From assembly GCF_001434785.1 (NCBI RefSeq), contig NZ_AZDT01000012.1, positions 1 through 42,385 of the forward strand: a stretch of 42,385 bases of DNA. Direction: 5' to 3'. Both the position numbers and the translations under genes were made by a program. The notes below the pieces were generated by a model. That model had not been told where the DNA came from and searched no databases. It saw nothing but the letters and a program-made list of their open reading frames with translations. Numbering within the stretch: the stretch's first letter is position 1; the number at the start of each line of letters is the position of its first letter. The stretch comes from Levilactobacillus namurensis DSM 19117. Lineage in GTDB: Bacteria > Bacillota > Bacilli > Lactobacillales > Lactobacillaceae. Below, one piece after another: positions 23,051 through 31,477 of the stretch.

Positions 23051-24853
23051 ATGGAAAAAGATTTGAAACGTACCACGTACGCCGGCTTAGTCGACGAACA
23101 GTATCTGGACCAAACCATTGTCTTAAAGGGTTGGGTCCAAAAGCGCCGGGACTTAGGAGGCTTGATTTTCGTTGACCTACGGGACCGCGAAGGCATCGTC
23201 CAACTGGTCTTCAGTGAAAAGTACGATAAGGACGCCTTTGCTGTTGCGGAACAATTACGGAGCGAATACGTAATTGAAATCCAAGGGAAAGTCGTTGCGC
23301 GGGTCGGTAAGGAAATCAATCCAGATATGCGGACGGGGAAAGTGGAAGTCCAAGTTCTGGGAATCAACCTGTTGAACAAGGCCAAGACGCCACCGTTTGA
23401 CATCAAGGACGGCATCACGGCGTCCGATGATCTGCGGTTACAGTACCGTTACCTGGACTTGCGGCGTCCGGAAATGCAACAAGGGATTATGTTGCGGAAC
23501 CGGATTATTCAATCCGTCCACAGCTACTTCGACAATAACGGCTTTATTGACATCGAAACGCCGGATCTGACCAAGTCAACGCCTGAAGGGGCCCGGGACT
23601 ACTTGGTACCTTCCCGAATCTATAAGGGTCACTTCTACGCCCTGCCACAATCTCCACAACTCTTTAAGCAGTTGCTGATGGGTGCGGGCTTCGACCGGTA
23701 CTACCAGATTGCACGGTGCTTCCGGGACGAAGACTTGCGGGGTGACCGGCAACCTGAATTCACCCAGATTGATTTGGAAACGTCCTTCTTAACGGCCGAA
23801 GAGATTCAAGACATCACCGAAGGCCTGATTGCGAAGGTCATGAAGGATACCTTGAACGTCGACGTGACCTTACCATTCAAGCGGATGGATTGGGACGAAT
23901 CCATGGCACGCTTCGGGACCGACCAACCGGATGTCCGGTTCGGCATGGAACTGAAGGACCTGTCAGAGATTATGAAGGACACCGACTTCAAGGTCTTCTC
24001 TGGTGCCGTTGAAAATGGTGGCCAGGTCAAAGCCATCGCCGTACCAGGCGGAGCTGACCTGTACAGTCGTAAGGACCTGGACAAGTACGCAAAGTACATT
24101 GAACGCTTCGGTGCGAAGGGCTTGGCTTGGATGAAGGTTACCGATGACGGCTTCAGCGGGCCTATCGCGAAGTTCTTCAAGGATGGTGACTACTTCGCCA
24201 AGATCACGGCCGCAACGGGTGCCAAGAGCGGCGACTTATTGCTGTTCGCTGCGGACTCCAAGCGAGTCGTTGCCCAAACGTTGTCTTACTTGCGGGTCGA
24301 CATTGCCAAGCACCAAGGCATGATCGATGAAAACAAGTGGGCCTTCCTGTGGATCGTGAACTGGCCACTGTTCGACTACGACGTGGACTTGAAGCGCTGG
24401 GTACCTGCGCACCACCCATTCACGATGCCTAAGCAGGGTGATGAGCATTACTTGAACGAGGGTGAAGACCCCCACAAGGCTTACGCACAGAGCTACGACA
24501 TCATCTTGAATGGTCTGGAATTAGGGGGTGGGTCCATCCGGATTCACACGCGCGACCTGCAGATGAAGATGCTCAAGGCCTTGGGCTTCACGCCAGAACG
24601 GGCCGAAAAGCAGTTCGGCTTCCTGTTGAAGGCGTTAGATTACGGGTTCCCGCCTCATGGTGGTCTGGCGATTGGCCTAGATCGGTTCGCTCGCTTGTTA
24701 GCTAAGCGCGACAACATCCGTGACGTGATTGCCTTCCCGAAGAACTCGAAGGCTACGGAACCAATGACCCAAGCGCCAAGTACGGTTGCTCCCAAGCAAC
24801 TGGATGACTTGGACTTGGCCATCACCGATGAAGATCAAGATCAGGACAACTAA
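23051..24853 (+). CDS. aspS: aspartyl-tRNA synthetase
   Basis: The 600-residue class II synthetase of bacterial type has an N-terminal OB-fold anticodon-binding domain ([20 protein letters not shown]). Motif 1 lies around [20 protein letters not shown]; motif 2 is [20 protein letters not shown]. The GAD insertion domain covers about residues 310-420, and motif 3 is [13 protein letters not shown]. The acidic tail DEDQDQDN is a minor extension. It charges tRNA-Asp (and tRNA-Asn in organisms using transamidation; not decidable here). RBS AGAGGGGA. It is the second gene of the T-box operon and is followed by a UUCG-loop terminator. Confidence 0.97.
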   Translation: MEKDLKRTTYAGLVDEQYLDQTIVLKGWVQKRRDLGGLIFVDLRDREGIVQLVFSEKYDKDAFAVAEQLRSEYVIEIQGKVVARVGKEINPDMRTGKVEVQVLGINLLNKAKTPPFDIKDGITASDDLRLQYRYLDLRRPEMQQGIMLRNRIIQSVHSYFDNNGFIDIETPDLTKSTPEGARDYLVPSRIYKGHFYALPQSPQLFKQLLMGAGFDRYYQIARCFRDEDLRGDRQPEFTQIDLETSFLTAEEIQDITEGLIAKVMKDTLNVDVTLPFKRMDWDESMARFGTDQPDVRFGMELKDLSEIMKDTDFKVFSGAVENGGQVKAIAVPGGADLYSRKDLDKYAKYIERFGAKGLAWMKVTDDGFSGPIAKFFKDGDYFAKITAATGAKSGDLLLFAADSKRVVAQTLSYLRVDIAKHQGMIDENKWAFLWIVNWPLFDYDVDLKRWVPAHHPFTMPKQGDEHYLNEGEDPHKAYAQSYDIILNGLELGGGSIRIHTRDLQMKMLKALGFTPERAEKQFGFLLKALDYGFPPHGGLAIGLDRFARLLAKRDNIRDVIAFPKNSKATEPMTQAPSTVAPKQLDDLDLAITDEDQDQDN

Positions 24854-24869
24854 TTAAGTCATTGACGAA

Positions 24870-24900
24870 AGGGCGATTACTTCGGTAGTCGTCCTTTTTT
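24870..24900 (+). terminator. intrinsic terminator of hisS-aspS
   Basis: An 11-bp stem (24870-24880 with 24885-24895) closed by a TTCG tetraloop and followed by T6, 16 bases after the aspS stop codon. Confidence 0.88.
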
Positions 24901-24984
24901 AGATGACTCCCTTGACCTTTGTGCCTAAAAGCCGTTTAATTAAGCCAATGAAGCGTCCTGATTTCAAGCGGTTTTGAGGTTGGG

Positions 24985-25542
24985 ATGGGAATTGTTGAGA
25001 AAGAAAGTTGGGATAAAATGAGTTTGGAAACAGCAACGTTTGCCGGTGGGTGTTTTTGGTGCATGGTTCAACCGTTTGAGGAACAACCGGGGATTCATAA
25101 AGTTTTATCCGGGTATACCGGAGGGACGGTCGCTAATCCCACCTATGAACAGGTCAAGGCGCACACCACGGGACACACCGAAGCAGTAAAAATCTGGTTC
25201 GATCCCGCCGTGGTGAGCTATGCCCAGTTGGTAGAACTCTACTGGCAACAGACGGATCCGACCGATGCCGGTGGACAATTTCAGGATCGGGGCGATAACT
25301 ATCGGCCGGTGATCTTCGTGAACAGTGCGGCCCAGCAGGCGACTGCGGCAGCGTCCAAACGGGCGTTGCAGGCCCGCGAGCAATTTGAACGGCCCATCGT
25401 GACGCAGATTCAAGTGGTTCAGCCGTTCTATCCGGCCGAGGAACGCCACCAGCAATTCTATCGGAAGAATCCGGCGCGGATGGCCGAACAAGAAGCCGGC
25501 GGGCGGGAAGCGTTCGTCAAGGAACACTGGCAACAGCATTAG
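24985..25542 (+). CDS. msrA: peptide methionine-S-sulfoxide reductase MsrA
   Basis: This is a 185-residue MsrA with the catalytic motif FAGGCFWCM, then [33 protein letters not shown] and the C-terminal [12 protein letters not shown]. It reduces the S-epimer of methionine sulfoxide in proteins and free methionine, repairing oxidative damage. Start choice: ATG 24985 has GAGG five bases upstream but gives a 12-residue extension ([12 protein letters not shown]) before the conserved part; ATG 25018 ([11 protein letters not shown]) matches homologues better but lacks a clear RBS. The gene stands alone between a terminator and the YitT gene. Confidence 0.94.
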   Translation: MGIVEKESWDKMSLETATFAGGCFWCMVQPFEEQPGIHKVLSGYTGGTVANPTYEQVKAHTTGHTEAVKIWFDPAVVSYAQLVELYWQQTDPTDAGGQFQDRGDNYRPVIFVNSAAQQATAAASKRALQAREQFERPIVTQIQVVQPFYPAEERHQQFYRKNPARMAEQEAGGREAFVKEHWQQH

Positions 25543-25568
25543 AAGTCACTAAGAGATTAGATTTTCCG

Positions 25569-25598
25569 TTGGTGGCCATTCGCGATAAATGCTATACT
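25569..25598 (+). promoter_or_regulatory. predicted promoter of the YitT-family gene
   Basis: TTGGTG (25569-25574), an 18-base spacer and TATACT (25593-25598), about 50 bases upstream of the start codon. Confidence 0.5.
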
Positions 25599-25646
25599 TA
25601 GGCGCGCGATAGTAATGATAAAGTAAGTGAGGTTGGGGTTTAAATC

Positions 25647-26522
25647 ATGGACGATGTGCAGCAGTTATTCAGACGGCATACCTATACGGCCAAGTTTTCC
25701 GTGGCGTTTTTCTACGGGGTCTTGGTGTCAATTGCGGTGAACTTTTTCTGGACCCCCGGACACATTTATTCTTCCGGGGCGACGGGACTTGCCCAATTGA
25801 TCAATACGTTGACCGGACGGTATGCCCCCGTGCAGATCACGACGGCCCTCGGGCTCTTCTTGATCAACGTGCCGCTGTTCGTGTTGGCATGGAAACAAAT
25901 TGGTAAATCCTTTACGGTCTTTACGTTTATCTGTGTCGTCTTTGCCTCCACGATGATTCGGGTCATTCAACCGGTTCATCTGACCACGGACCCCATTATT
26001 TGTGCGATCTTCGGGGGCGCCGTGAACGGGTACGGGACGGGCTTTGCGTTGAAGAACAGTATCTCGACCGGGGGACTGGACATCATCGGCATCGTGGTCC
26101 GGCGTAAGACGGGACGCAGTATGGGGTCCATCAACATGGCTTTCAACAGCTTGATCGTGATTAGTGCCGGTTTCGTCTACGGTTGGCCGTACGCGTTTTA
26201 CTCTGCGCTGGGGCTGTTTGTGAACGCCAAGGTCATTGACATGACGTTCACCCGGCAACAGCGAATGCAGGTCATGGTGATCACCAGCCGGCCCAAGACC
26301 GTGATCGATAGTATCCAGAACCACATGCGGCGAGGGATCACCATCGTTCACGGGGCGGAAGGGGCCTACCACCATGATGAGAAGACGATTCTGTTTACCG
26401 TGATTACACGGTATGAGATGGATGCGTTAGAAGTTGCGATGGAAGAGGCGGACCCGAAGGCGTTTGTCAGCATCTCGGATACGGTCAAGGTCCTTGGCCA
26501 TTTTTACGAGCCTAAATGGTAA
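25647..26522 (+). CDS. YitT family membrane protein
   Basis: This 291-residue protein has five to six hydrophobic segments in the first 200 residues (VAFFYGVLVSIAVNFFW, SSGATGLAQLINTL, FTFICVVFASTMIRVI and others). A cytoplasmic DUF2179-type C-terminal domain follows (MQVMVITSRPKTVIDSIQNH ... ISDTVKVLGHF). The glycine-rich AIFGGAVNGYGTGFALK and STGGLDIIG blocks are typical of YitT. The molecular function of the family is not established; a transport role is often assumed. It has its own promoter and a terminator directly downstream. Confidence 0.9.
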   Translation: MDDVQQLFRRHTYTAKFSVAFFYGVLVSIAVNFFWTPGHIYSSGATGLAQLINTLTGRYAPVQITTALGLFLINVPLFVLAWKQIGKSFTVFTFICVVFASTMIRVIQPVHLTTDPIICAIFGGAVNGYGTGFALKNSISTGGLDIIGIVVRRKTGRSMGSINMAFNSLIVISAGFVYGWPYAFYSALGLFVNAKVIDMTFTRQQRMQVMVITSRPKTVIDSIQNHMRRGITIVHGAEGAYHHDEKTILFTVITRYEMDALEVAMEEADPKAFVSISDTVKVLGHFYEPKW

Positions 26523-26531
26523 TTGATCAGA

Positions 26532-26561
26532 AGTCGTCGGCAAGACCGGCGGCTTTTTTTT
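26532..26561 (+). terminator. intrinsic terminator of the YitT-family gene
   Basis: A 9-bp stem including two G-U pairs (26532-26540 with 26546-26554), a CAAGA loop and T8. Confidence 0.85.
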
Positions 26562-26627
26562 GCGCTGTTTGCGGCAAAGAAATTTTTTACCCGCTCCGTA
26601 CGATTTGTGGTTGCAATTTTAAGGACG

Positions 26628-26657
26628 TTGTTTTAAACTGGTGAAACAATGTATAAA
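26628..26657 (+). promoter_or_regulatory. predicted promoter of the 65-residue gene, with TTGTTT/AAACAA inverted repeat
   Basis: TTGTTT (26628-26633), an 18-base spacer and TATAAA (26652-26657), 22 bases upstream of the ATG. TTGTTT and the following AAACAA (26644-26649) form an inverted repeat covering the -35 and spacer, which could be an operator. An alternative promoter TTGCAA with TAAACT lies slightly upstream. Confidence 0.45.
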
Positions 26658-26679
26658 TAAGCAAAAGGGAGCCTTAAAT

Positions 26680-26877
26680 ATGAATAAAAATTGGCATGAA
26701 CAAGCCGCAAGTATTGCTTCTGAATCACTAGTAGACGCGTTGCAGGACCGGATGATGGTGGCCACTTCTCGTGATAAGGCGACCGACCGAATCGTTGCCC
26801 AAGCCGCAGATGCAGGCATGCTGGACTATGAAAACCGGGAACTCTATGGCCAATGGGTCACCAAGATGATGTATTAA
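26680..26877 (+). CDS. hypothetical small cytoplasmic protein (65 aa)
   Basis: The 65-residue protein (MNKNWHEQAASIASESLVDA ... ELYGQWVTKMMY) is hydrophilic, probably helical, and has no recognised family. AAGGGAG (26665-26671) gives ATG 26680; the in-frame GTG at 26641 would add residues without a ribosome binding site and overlaps the predicted promoter. It is isolated between a terminator and the intergenic RNA candidate. Function unknown. Confidence 0.6.
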   Translation: MNKNWHEQAASIASESLVDALQDRMMVATSRDKATDRIVAQAADAGMLDYENRELYGQWVTKMMY

Positions 26878-26952
26878 TCACGAAAGCCTTTTCAAAAAAT
26901 GGTTATGAATTTTTAATGAATATATACATTTTAAAAAGCGACCGTTAATAAG

Positions 26953-27062
26953 GCGGACCACGCTAACCTGTTAGGATAGTTGTGGTCCGCTGGTGAAACT
27001 GTTAGGATACAGTTGTCCAGAAGACAAAGGAGCCACCCCCACTAACCAGGGTGGCTTTTTTT
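26953..27062 (+). ncRNA. candidate small RNA or attenuator with two repeated hairpins and a terminator
   Basis: GCGGACCAC (26953-26961) pairs perfectly with GTGGTCCGC (26982-26990), enclosing CTAA-CCTG-TTAG. A second hairpin AACTG/CAGTT follows (about 26998-27014). Both carry the 11-base word CTGTTAGGATA (26968-26978 and 26999-27009), 31 bases apart. A terminator ends the unit: AGCCACCC (27031-27038) with GGGTGGCT (27049-27056), then T7. The next gene has its own promoter at 27157, so this is more likely an independent RNA than a leader. A weak AT-rich -10 (TATACA near 26923-26928) could drive it. It matches no class I recognise. Confidence 0.45.
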
Positions 27063-27156
27063 ATGGTCTGTGGACGGTCATTTGGGGAAATGGTAACCAA
27101 TTTTGGGGTGGAATCCTTAAAGCTTCCTAAAAACTGCTGGGTTCACTTGAGAGATG

Positions 27157-27165
27157 TGGTATAAT
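27157..27165 (+). promoter_or_regulatory. extended -10 promoter element of the teichoic-acid gene cluster
   Basis: TGGTATAAT (TATAAT at 27160-27165) lies 40 bases upstream of the first start codon, without a clear -35. Confidence 0.6.
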
Positions 27166-27205
27166 TTCCAATGTTATGGGCCGCAAAAATTGAAAACTAT
27201 TGGTG

Positions 27206-28372
27206 ATGAATGTGAAAGAATTTTATTTGTGGTTAGTGCGGCTGATGTCTCATGTAACGGGGATGCGCCGCCGAAACAACGTGGTGTACCTAATGAGCTT
27301 CAACGATAACGTTGCGTTGATTCGCTCGTTGGCCCAAGCGTTGCCGACGGGGGCCCAGTTAGTAGTGTTTTACCGGCCGGCTCAAGCGGCAGTGGCTCAG
27401 GAACTGGCAGCCGGGGGCATTCAAACGCATGTCTTTCGGGACGGGTTGCGGTTCGTCTTAACGGGGATTCCCGTGATCATGACCGCCCGCATCCTGTTTT
27501 GCGACAACTACTACGCCTTTTTAGGGGGACTGTACCATCCTCGAGGAATGCGCATCGTTCAGTTGTGGCACGCGGCCGGGGCCATCAAGCGGTTCGGCTG
27601 GGAAGATCCAACGACCAAGCAGCGGTCGGCGAGTGACCAACGACGGTTCCAAGCCGTTTATGATCACTTTGACGAGTACGTCGTGGGCTCTCCCGCGATG
27701 GGGGCGGTCTTTCAGCGCAGCTATCACGCACCGGCAAATAAGATGCGCGTCTTGGGTTACCCGCGATCGGACCGGTTGCGGGATGACCAGTGGGTCGAAC
27801 GGACCCGGCAACGGGTCTACCAAGCGGTGCCGGCCTTAATGGGTCACCGGGTTATCTTGTACGCCCCCACGTATCGTGAGGGCGTGACGTTCACGCCACC
27901 TCAGGGGTTGAGTCAAGCCTTGGCTGCGGATCCGCAGGCCAGAGTTGTGGTGAAGCTCCATCCGGCTTTAGCGACGGCGGCGAGTGACCTACACCGGGAG
28001 CTGGGCGACCAAGTCGTCTCTGCGCCGATGGTCAGCACCACGGAACTGTTGACGGTGGCGGAGACGGTGGTTACGGATTACTCATCCGTGGCTTTCGACT
28101 ACAGTCTGTTGAGCAACGCCCACAGTCTGCTGTTTTATTTATTTGATTTACCAAGTTACACGCATAACCCGGGGGTTCAATCGGACCTCTTGGATTGGTT
28201 GCCAGGTCCGGTCTTACGGACGAGCCAAGAATTGGCCGCGGCTATCGTAGCCGACCGTCAGACGGACTTGACGCAATTCAATGCGCGGTGGAATACGGCC
28301 AACGATGGTCGGGCCACCGACCGGGTCGTGGACCACTACTTGACGGTGTTCAAGCCGGTCGCGAACGATTAA
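27206..28372 (+). CDS. CDP-glycerol glycerophosphotransferase family protein (TagB/TagF-like)
   Basis: This 388-residue protein has the TagB/TagF C-terminal catalytic pattern: VQLWHAAGAIKRFGWE (Trp121-His122), VVGSPAMGAVFQRSYH, VLGYPRSDRL, VILYAPTYREG, VVKLHPAL and VVTDYSSVAFDYSLL (TDYSS at 290-294). These enzymes transfer glycerol-phosphate (or ribitol-phosphate) from the CDP form to a lipid-linked acceptor on the inner membrane face during wall teichoic acid synthesis. Whether it acts as primer (TagB) or polymerase (TagF) cannot be told. Start: ATG 27206 sits between in-frame TTG 27200/GTG 27203 and GTG 27212; none has a strong RBS, so translation may be weak. tagG follows after 21 bases. 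Confidence 0.88.
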   Translation: MNVKEFYLWLVRLMSHVTGMRRRNNVVYLMSFNDNVALIRSLAQALPTGAQLVVFYRPAQAAVAQELAAGGIQTHVFRDGLRFVLTGIPVIMTARILFCDNYYAFLGGLYHPRGMRIVQLWHAAGAIKRFGWEDPTTKQRSASDQRRFQAVYDHFDEYVVGSPAMGAVFQRSYHAPANKMRVLGYPRSDRLRDDQWVERTRQRVYQAVPALMGHRVILYAPTYREGVTFTPPQGLSQALAADPQARVVVKLHPALATAASDLHRELGDQVVSAPMVSTTELLTVAETVVTDYSSVAFDYSLLSNAHSLLFYLFDLPSYTHNPGVQSDLLDWLPGPVLRTSQELAAAIVADRQTDLTQFNARWNTANDGRATDRVVDHYLTVFKPVAND

Positions 28373-28393
28373 AATTTAAAGGAGTGCAGTGCC

Positions 28394-29203
28394 TTGAAAG
28401 AGGTCATGACCTTATTCAAAGAACAGATCTCGAGTCTGGGAATCATTTTTCGGATTTCCCGCTACGAAGATCAAGCGAGTTATCAAAGCCATTATTTAGG
28501 ATTAATGTGGGAATACTTGTACCCATTGATTCAGATTGGAATCTACTGGTTAGTCTTCGGGGTCGGGTTAAAGCACGGCCAACCGTTGAACGGGACCAGT
28601 TACCTGCCTTGGATGGTGATTGGGATTTCCCCGTGGTTCTTCATGAACCGCTCGACGTTGGACGCGTCAAAGAGTATTTACCAACGGGTCAACATGGTCG
28701 CTAAGATGAAGTTTCCCGTGTCGGTCTTGCCGACCATCAAAGTCGTCAGCAACCTGAGCTCGTTTTGGACCATGATGGCTTTTTCCATCGTGATTGGGCT
28801 GCTGAACGGGGTCTACCCTAAAGTGGCTTGGTTCCAGTGGTTGTATTACTTCTTCGCGATGATTATGTTACTGGTCGCGTTAGGGGTCTTCAACTCATGT
28901 ATCAGTGTGCTGGTCCGTGATTACCACATCTTGTTACAATCCGTGATGCGGATGCTGTTCTACGTGTCCGGTGTCCTGTTCAACTTTGTGACCACGTCCT
29001 TCCCAGCACCATTCGTGCACTTGTTGGAACTGAACCCGTATTACTACATCGTGAACGGGTTCCGGGAATCCTTCTTGGGGACCGGCTGGTTCTGGCAACA
29101 CCCCTTATTGACGTTAGAATTTTGGGCGTTCGTGTTCTTCGTGCTCTTGTTAGGGTCCCACTTACACTACAAGTTCCGGTCACGATTCGTCGATTTGATT
29201 TAA
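28394..29203 (+). CDS. tagG: teichoic-acid-type ABC-2 export permease (TagG-like)
   Basis: The 269-residue protein has six predicted helices and the ABC-2 polysaccharide permease pattern: SHYLGLMWEYLYPLIQIGIYWLVF, YLPWMVIGISPWFF, NMVAKMKFPVSVLP (typical coupling-helix region), SVLVRDYHILLQSVMRMLFYVSGVLF and LNPYYYIVNGFRESFLG. With an ATPase partner (TagH) it would export undecaprenyl-linked teichoic acid. The start is TTG 28394: AAAGGAG (28378-28384) is nine bases upstream, better than the in-frame ATG at 28406. No tagH-like ATPase gene is adjacent; it is flanked by two glycerophosphotransferase genes instead. Confidence 0.9.
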   Translation: MKEVMTLFKEQISSLGIIFRISRYEDQASYQSHYLGLMWEYLYPLIQIGIYWLVFGVGLKHGQPLNGTSYLPWMVIGISPWFFMNRSTLDASKSIYQRVNMVAKMKFPVSVLPTIKVVSNLSSFWTMMAFSIVIGLLNGVYPKVAWFQWLYYFFAMIMLLVALGVFNSCISVLVRDYHILLQSVMRMLFYVSGVLFNFVTTSFPAPFVHLLELNPYYYIVNGFRESFLGTGWFWQHPLLTLEFWAFVFFVLLLGSHLHYKFRSRFVDLI

Positions 29204-29225
29204 GTTAGAAAGGAGCAACCTAACC

Positions 29226-30458
29226 ATGGCTAACGGGCGAAAGAGCGTTATCCAGATGGCAAAGCTAGTTGCTCGCTATGGGCTCATCGTGTTGAACGAT
29301 GGGCTTATTTGTTTACCCATTAAGCGACGACTCGTGCTGTTTGAGAGCTTTAACGGCAAGGATGTCAATGATAATCCGGCCGCGATTTACCGGGAATTAG
29401 TAGCCGAAGATCCCCGTTATCGGACTACAGCGTACTTTAGTGTGAAACCCCGGGAGTACGCGGCGTTGCACGCGAAGTACCCAGAGATTCAGTTGATCAA
29501 GCGCTTCACTCCCAAGTGGGTCTACTTGATGGCCCGTGCGGAATTTTGGGTCTTGAATTCCCGCTTACCGAATTGGTGGCACGCTAACCGACGCACCACA
29601 ACGATTCAGACCTGGCACGGGACCCCCTTGAAGAAGTTAGGGACCGACATTGACCACGTAGCGATTCCGGGACAGACTACGGCGCGCTACCACGCGGACT
29701 TTGTGACGGCGGCCAATCGCTGGGATTACCTGATTGCGCCCAATCAGTACTCTCAAGAGATTTTTAAACGGGCGTTCGGCTATCGCGGACGGTTTCTGTC
29801 GATCGGGTACCCCCGCAACGATGTGCTGTACGCGGCGGACACGCCCGACCAAGTGGCGGCGGTAAAGCAGCGCCTGTTACCAGGGGTGACGGGGCCCGTG
29901 GTCACCTATGCGCCCACCTGGCGGGATGACGACGCGATTCGGCCGGGGGTCTACCGTTTCGATCTGCCCTTTGATCTGGGCGAATTCTTCCGGCATGTGT
30001 CGGCCGATACGCATTTGGTGATTCGCCCCCATTATTTGGTCAAAGACCAAGTGGACATTCGGGGGTATGAGGATCGGGTGACGGTGTTAGCGGAGACCGA
30101 CATTGCCGAGTTATATTTGATTTCGAATCTGTTGATCACGGATTACTCGTCCGTGATGTTTGACTACGCAAACTTGAAGCGGCCCCAGCTGTTCTTTGCC
30201 TATGACTTGGCTCATTATCGCGACCAGTTACGGGGGTTCTACTTCGACTATACGGCGCAGGCCTTACCAGGGCCGCTGGTCACCCAAGCGTCCAGTTTCT
30301 ACCAGCAGCTGGATGTCTGGCGGGATCACGGACAATTCCCTGATCATGTGGCGGCCCAAGAGGCCTTTTATCACCGCTTCTGTGATTGGGAGGACGGGAC
30401 GGCTAGTCGACGGGTCGCGCGGTTGATTCGAACGGGAAAGGATGAGGATGATGAGTGA
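29226..30458 (+). CDS. CDP-glycerol glycerophosphotransferase family protein (second copy, diverged)
   Basis: This 410-residue TagB/TagF-like enzyme starts with a short hydrophobic N-terminus ([16 protein letters not shown]). It continues with [33 protein letters not shown] (Trp130-His131), [48 protein letters not shown] and [15 protein letters not shown] (TDYSS from 305). The SFNGK and [11 protein letters not shown] forms differ from the first copy's WHAAGAIKRFG, so the two are likely functionally distinct (for example primase versus polymerase, or different phosphopolyols). AAAGGAG is a good RBS. The 3' end overlaps nfo by 11 bases. Confidence 0.88.
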   Translation: MANGRKSVIQMAKLVARYGLIVLNDGLICLPIKRRLVLFESFNGKDVNDNPAAIYRELVAEDPRYRTTAYFSVKPREYAALHAKYPEIQLIKRFTPKWVYLMARAEFWVLNSRLPNWWHANRRTTTIQTWHGTPLKKLGTDIDHVAIPGQTTARYHADFVTAANRWDYLIAPNQYSQEIFKRAFGYRGRFLSIGYPRNDVLYAADTPDQVAAVKQRLLPGVTGPVVTYAPTWRDDDAIRPGVYRFDLPFDLGEFFRHVSADTHLVIRPHYLVKDQVDIRGYEDRVTVLAETDIAELYLISNLLITDYSSVMFDYANLKRPQLFFAYDLAHYRDQLRGFYFDYTAQALPGPLVTQASSFYQQLDVWRDHGQFPDHVAAQEAFYHRFCDWEDGTASRRVARLIRTGKDEDDE

Positions 30459-31392
30459 AGCACCGACATTGCTGATTGGCTCACACGTGAGTATGAAGGG
30501 AAAGCCCATGTTATTGGGGGCGGCGCAGGAGGCGGCGGCCGCTGACGAAAACGTCTTTATGGTTTATACGGGAGCGCCCCAGAACACACGCCGTAAACCG
30601 ATTGCTGAGTTGAACGCGGTGGCGGGACAAGCCTACATGGCGGCTCATGCACAGCGCGCCGTGGTGGTTCACGCCCCTTACGTGGTCAACTTAGGGAACA
30701 CTAAGAAGCCGGAAAACTTTGCGTTTGCGGTGGAATTCTTAACGGCAGAAATTCAACGGGCCGCGGCGATTGGGGCCCATCAGATCGTCTTACATCCAGG
30801 GGCTCACGTGGGGGCGGGGGCACCGGCGGCGATTGCCCAGATTGCTCAGGGTCTCGACCAGATTCTAGCTGCGACGCCGGACACTCCCGTCCAGATTGCC
30901 TTGGAAACCATGGCGGGAAAGGGCACCGAAGTTGGACGGACGTTTGAGGAGCTGGCGGCCATTATCGATCAAGTCAGCGCTAGCGACCGCTTGTCGGTGT
31001 GCTTTGACACTTGCCATACCAGTGACGCGGGTTACGCCATTGCGTCTGATTTTGACGGTGTTCTGAACACCTTCGACCACGTCATTGGACTTGACCGCCT
31101 GAAGGTCGTGCACTTGAATGATTCGAAGAACCCCCAGGGTAGTCATAAAGACCGGCACACGAACATCGGATTCGGTACCCTGGGCTTCGACGTGTTAAAT
31201 CAGATTGCGCATCACCCGCAGTTAACGGCCGTACCTAAAATCATGGAGACTCCGCCGGTGGGACCTGACCGCAAGACGGGGGCCAATCCTCACGGGTACG
31301 AAGTGGCCATGCTACGCCATCAACGCTTCAATCCGGACCTTGAGGCCGACGCATTAGCGGGGAAGCCGTTCGAAGCCTACCTGGCTCGTTAA
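30448..31392 (+). CDS. nfo: deoxyribonuclease IV (AP endonuclease Nfo)
   Basis: The roughly 314-residue protein is a xylose-isomerase-like TIM barrel with the endonuclease IV zinc ligands: [87 protein letters not shown] and KIMETPPVG. It incises DNA 5' of abasic sites in base excision repair. Start: ATG codons at 30442, 30448 and 30451 are in frame; AAAGGA (30437-30442) favours 30448 or 30451. It overlaps the end of the teichoic acid gene, so it is translationally coupled to a functionally unrelated operon. A strong terminator follows. Confidence 0.95.
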   Translation: MMSEAPTLLIGSHVSMKGKPMLLGAAQEAAAADENVFMVYTGAPQNTRRKPIAELNAVAGQAYMAAHAQRAVVVHAPYVVNLGNTKKPENFAFAVEFLTAEIQRAAAIGAHQIVLHPGAHVGAGAPAAIAQIAQGLDQILAATPDTPVQIALETMAGKGTEVGRTFEELAAIIDQVSASDRLSVCFDTCHTSDAGYAIASDFDGVLNTFDHVIGLDRLKVVHLNDSKNPQGSHKDRHTNIGFGTLGFDVLNQIAHHPQLTAVPKIMETPPVGPDRKTGANPHGYEVAMLRHQRFNPDLEADALAGKPFEAYLAR

Positions 31393-31413
31393 CGGCCATT
31401 TAAGAAGACGACC

Positions 31414-31456
31414 AAAAACCGGAAGCAACCCAGTTAACGGGTGCTTCCGGTTTTTT
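31414..31456. terminator. terminator between convergent nfo and the PDRP-like gene
   Basis: A long stem (31414-31431 with 31439-31455, one bulged A) has an A5 left flank and T6 right flank and is usable on both strands. Confidence 0.88.
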
Positions 31457-31477
31457 ATCATCAACTGTCAGTTAGGG

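Noticed and set aside
25728-26375. 215-codon minus-strand frame within the YitT-family gene
   Set aside because: Its composition is rich in His/Arg/Asp/Pro without any domain pattern, which is typical of an antisense shadow; the plus strand has a clear membrane protein.
26953-27062. preQ1, guanidine-II (mini-ykkC) or other known riboswitch
   Set aside because: The loop sequences (CCTG, TTAGGATA) do not match the conserved cores I know for these classes, and the unit is not directly linked to the next gene.
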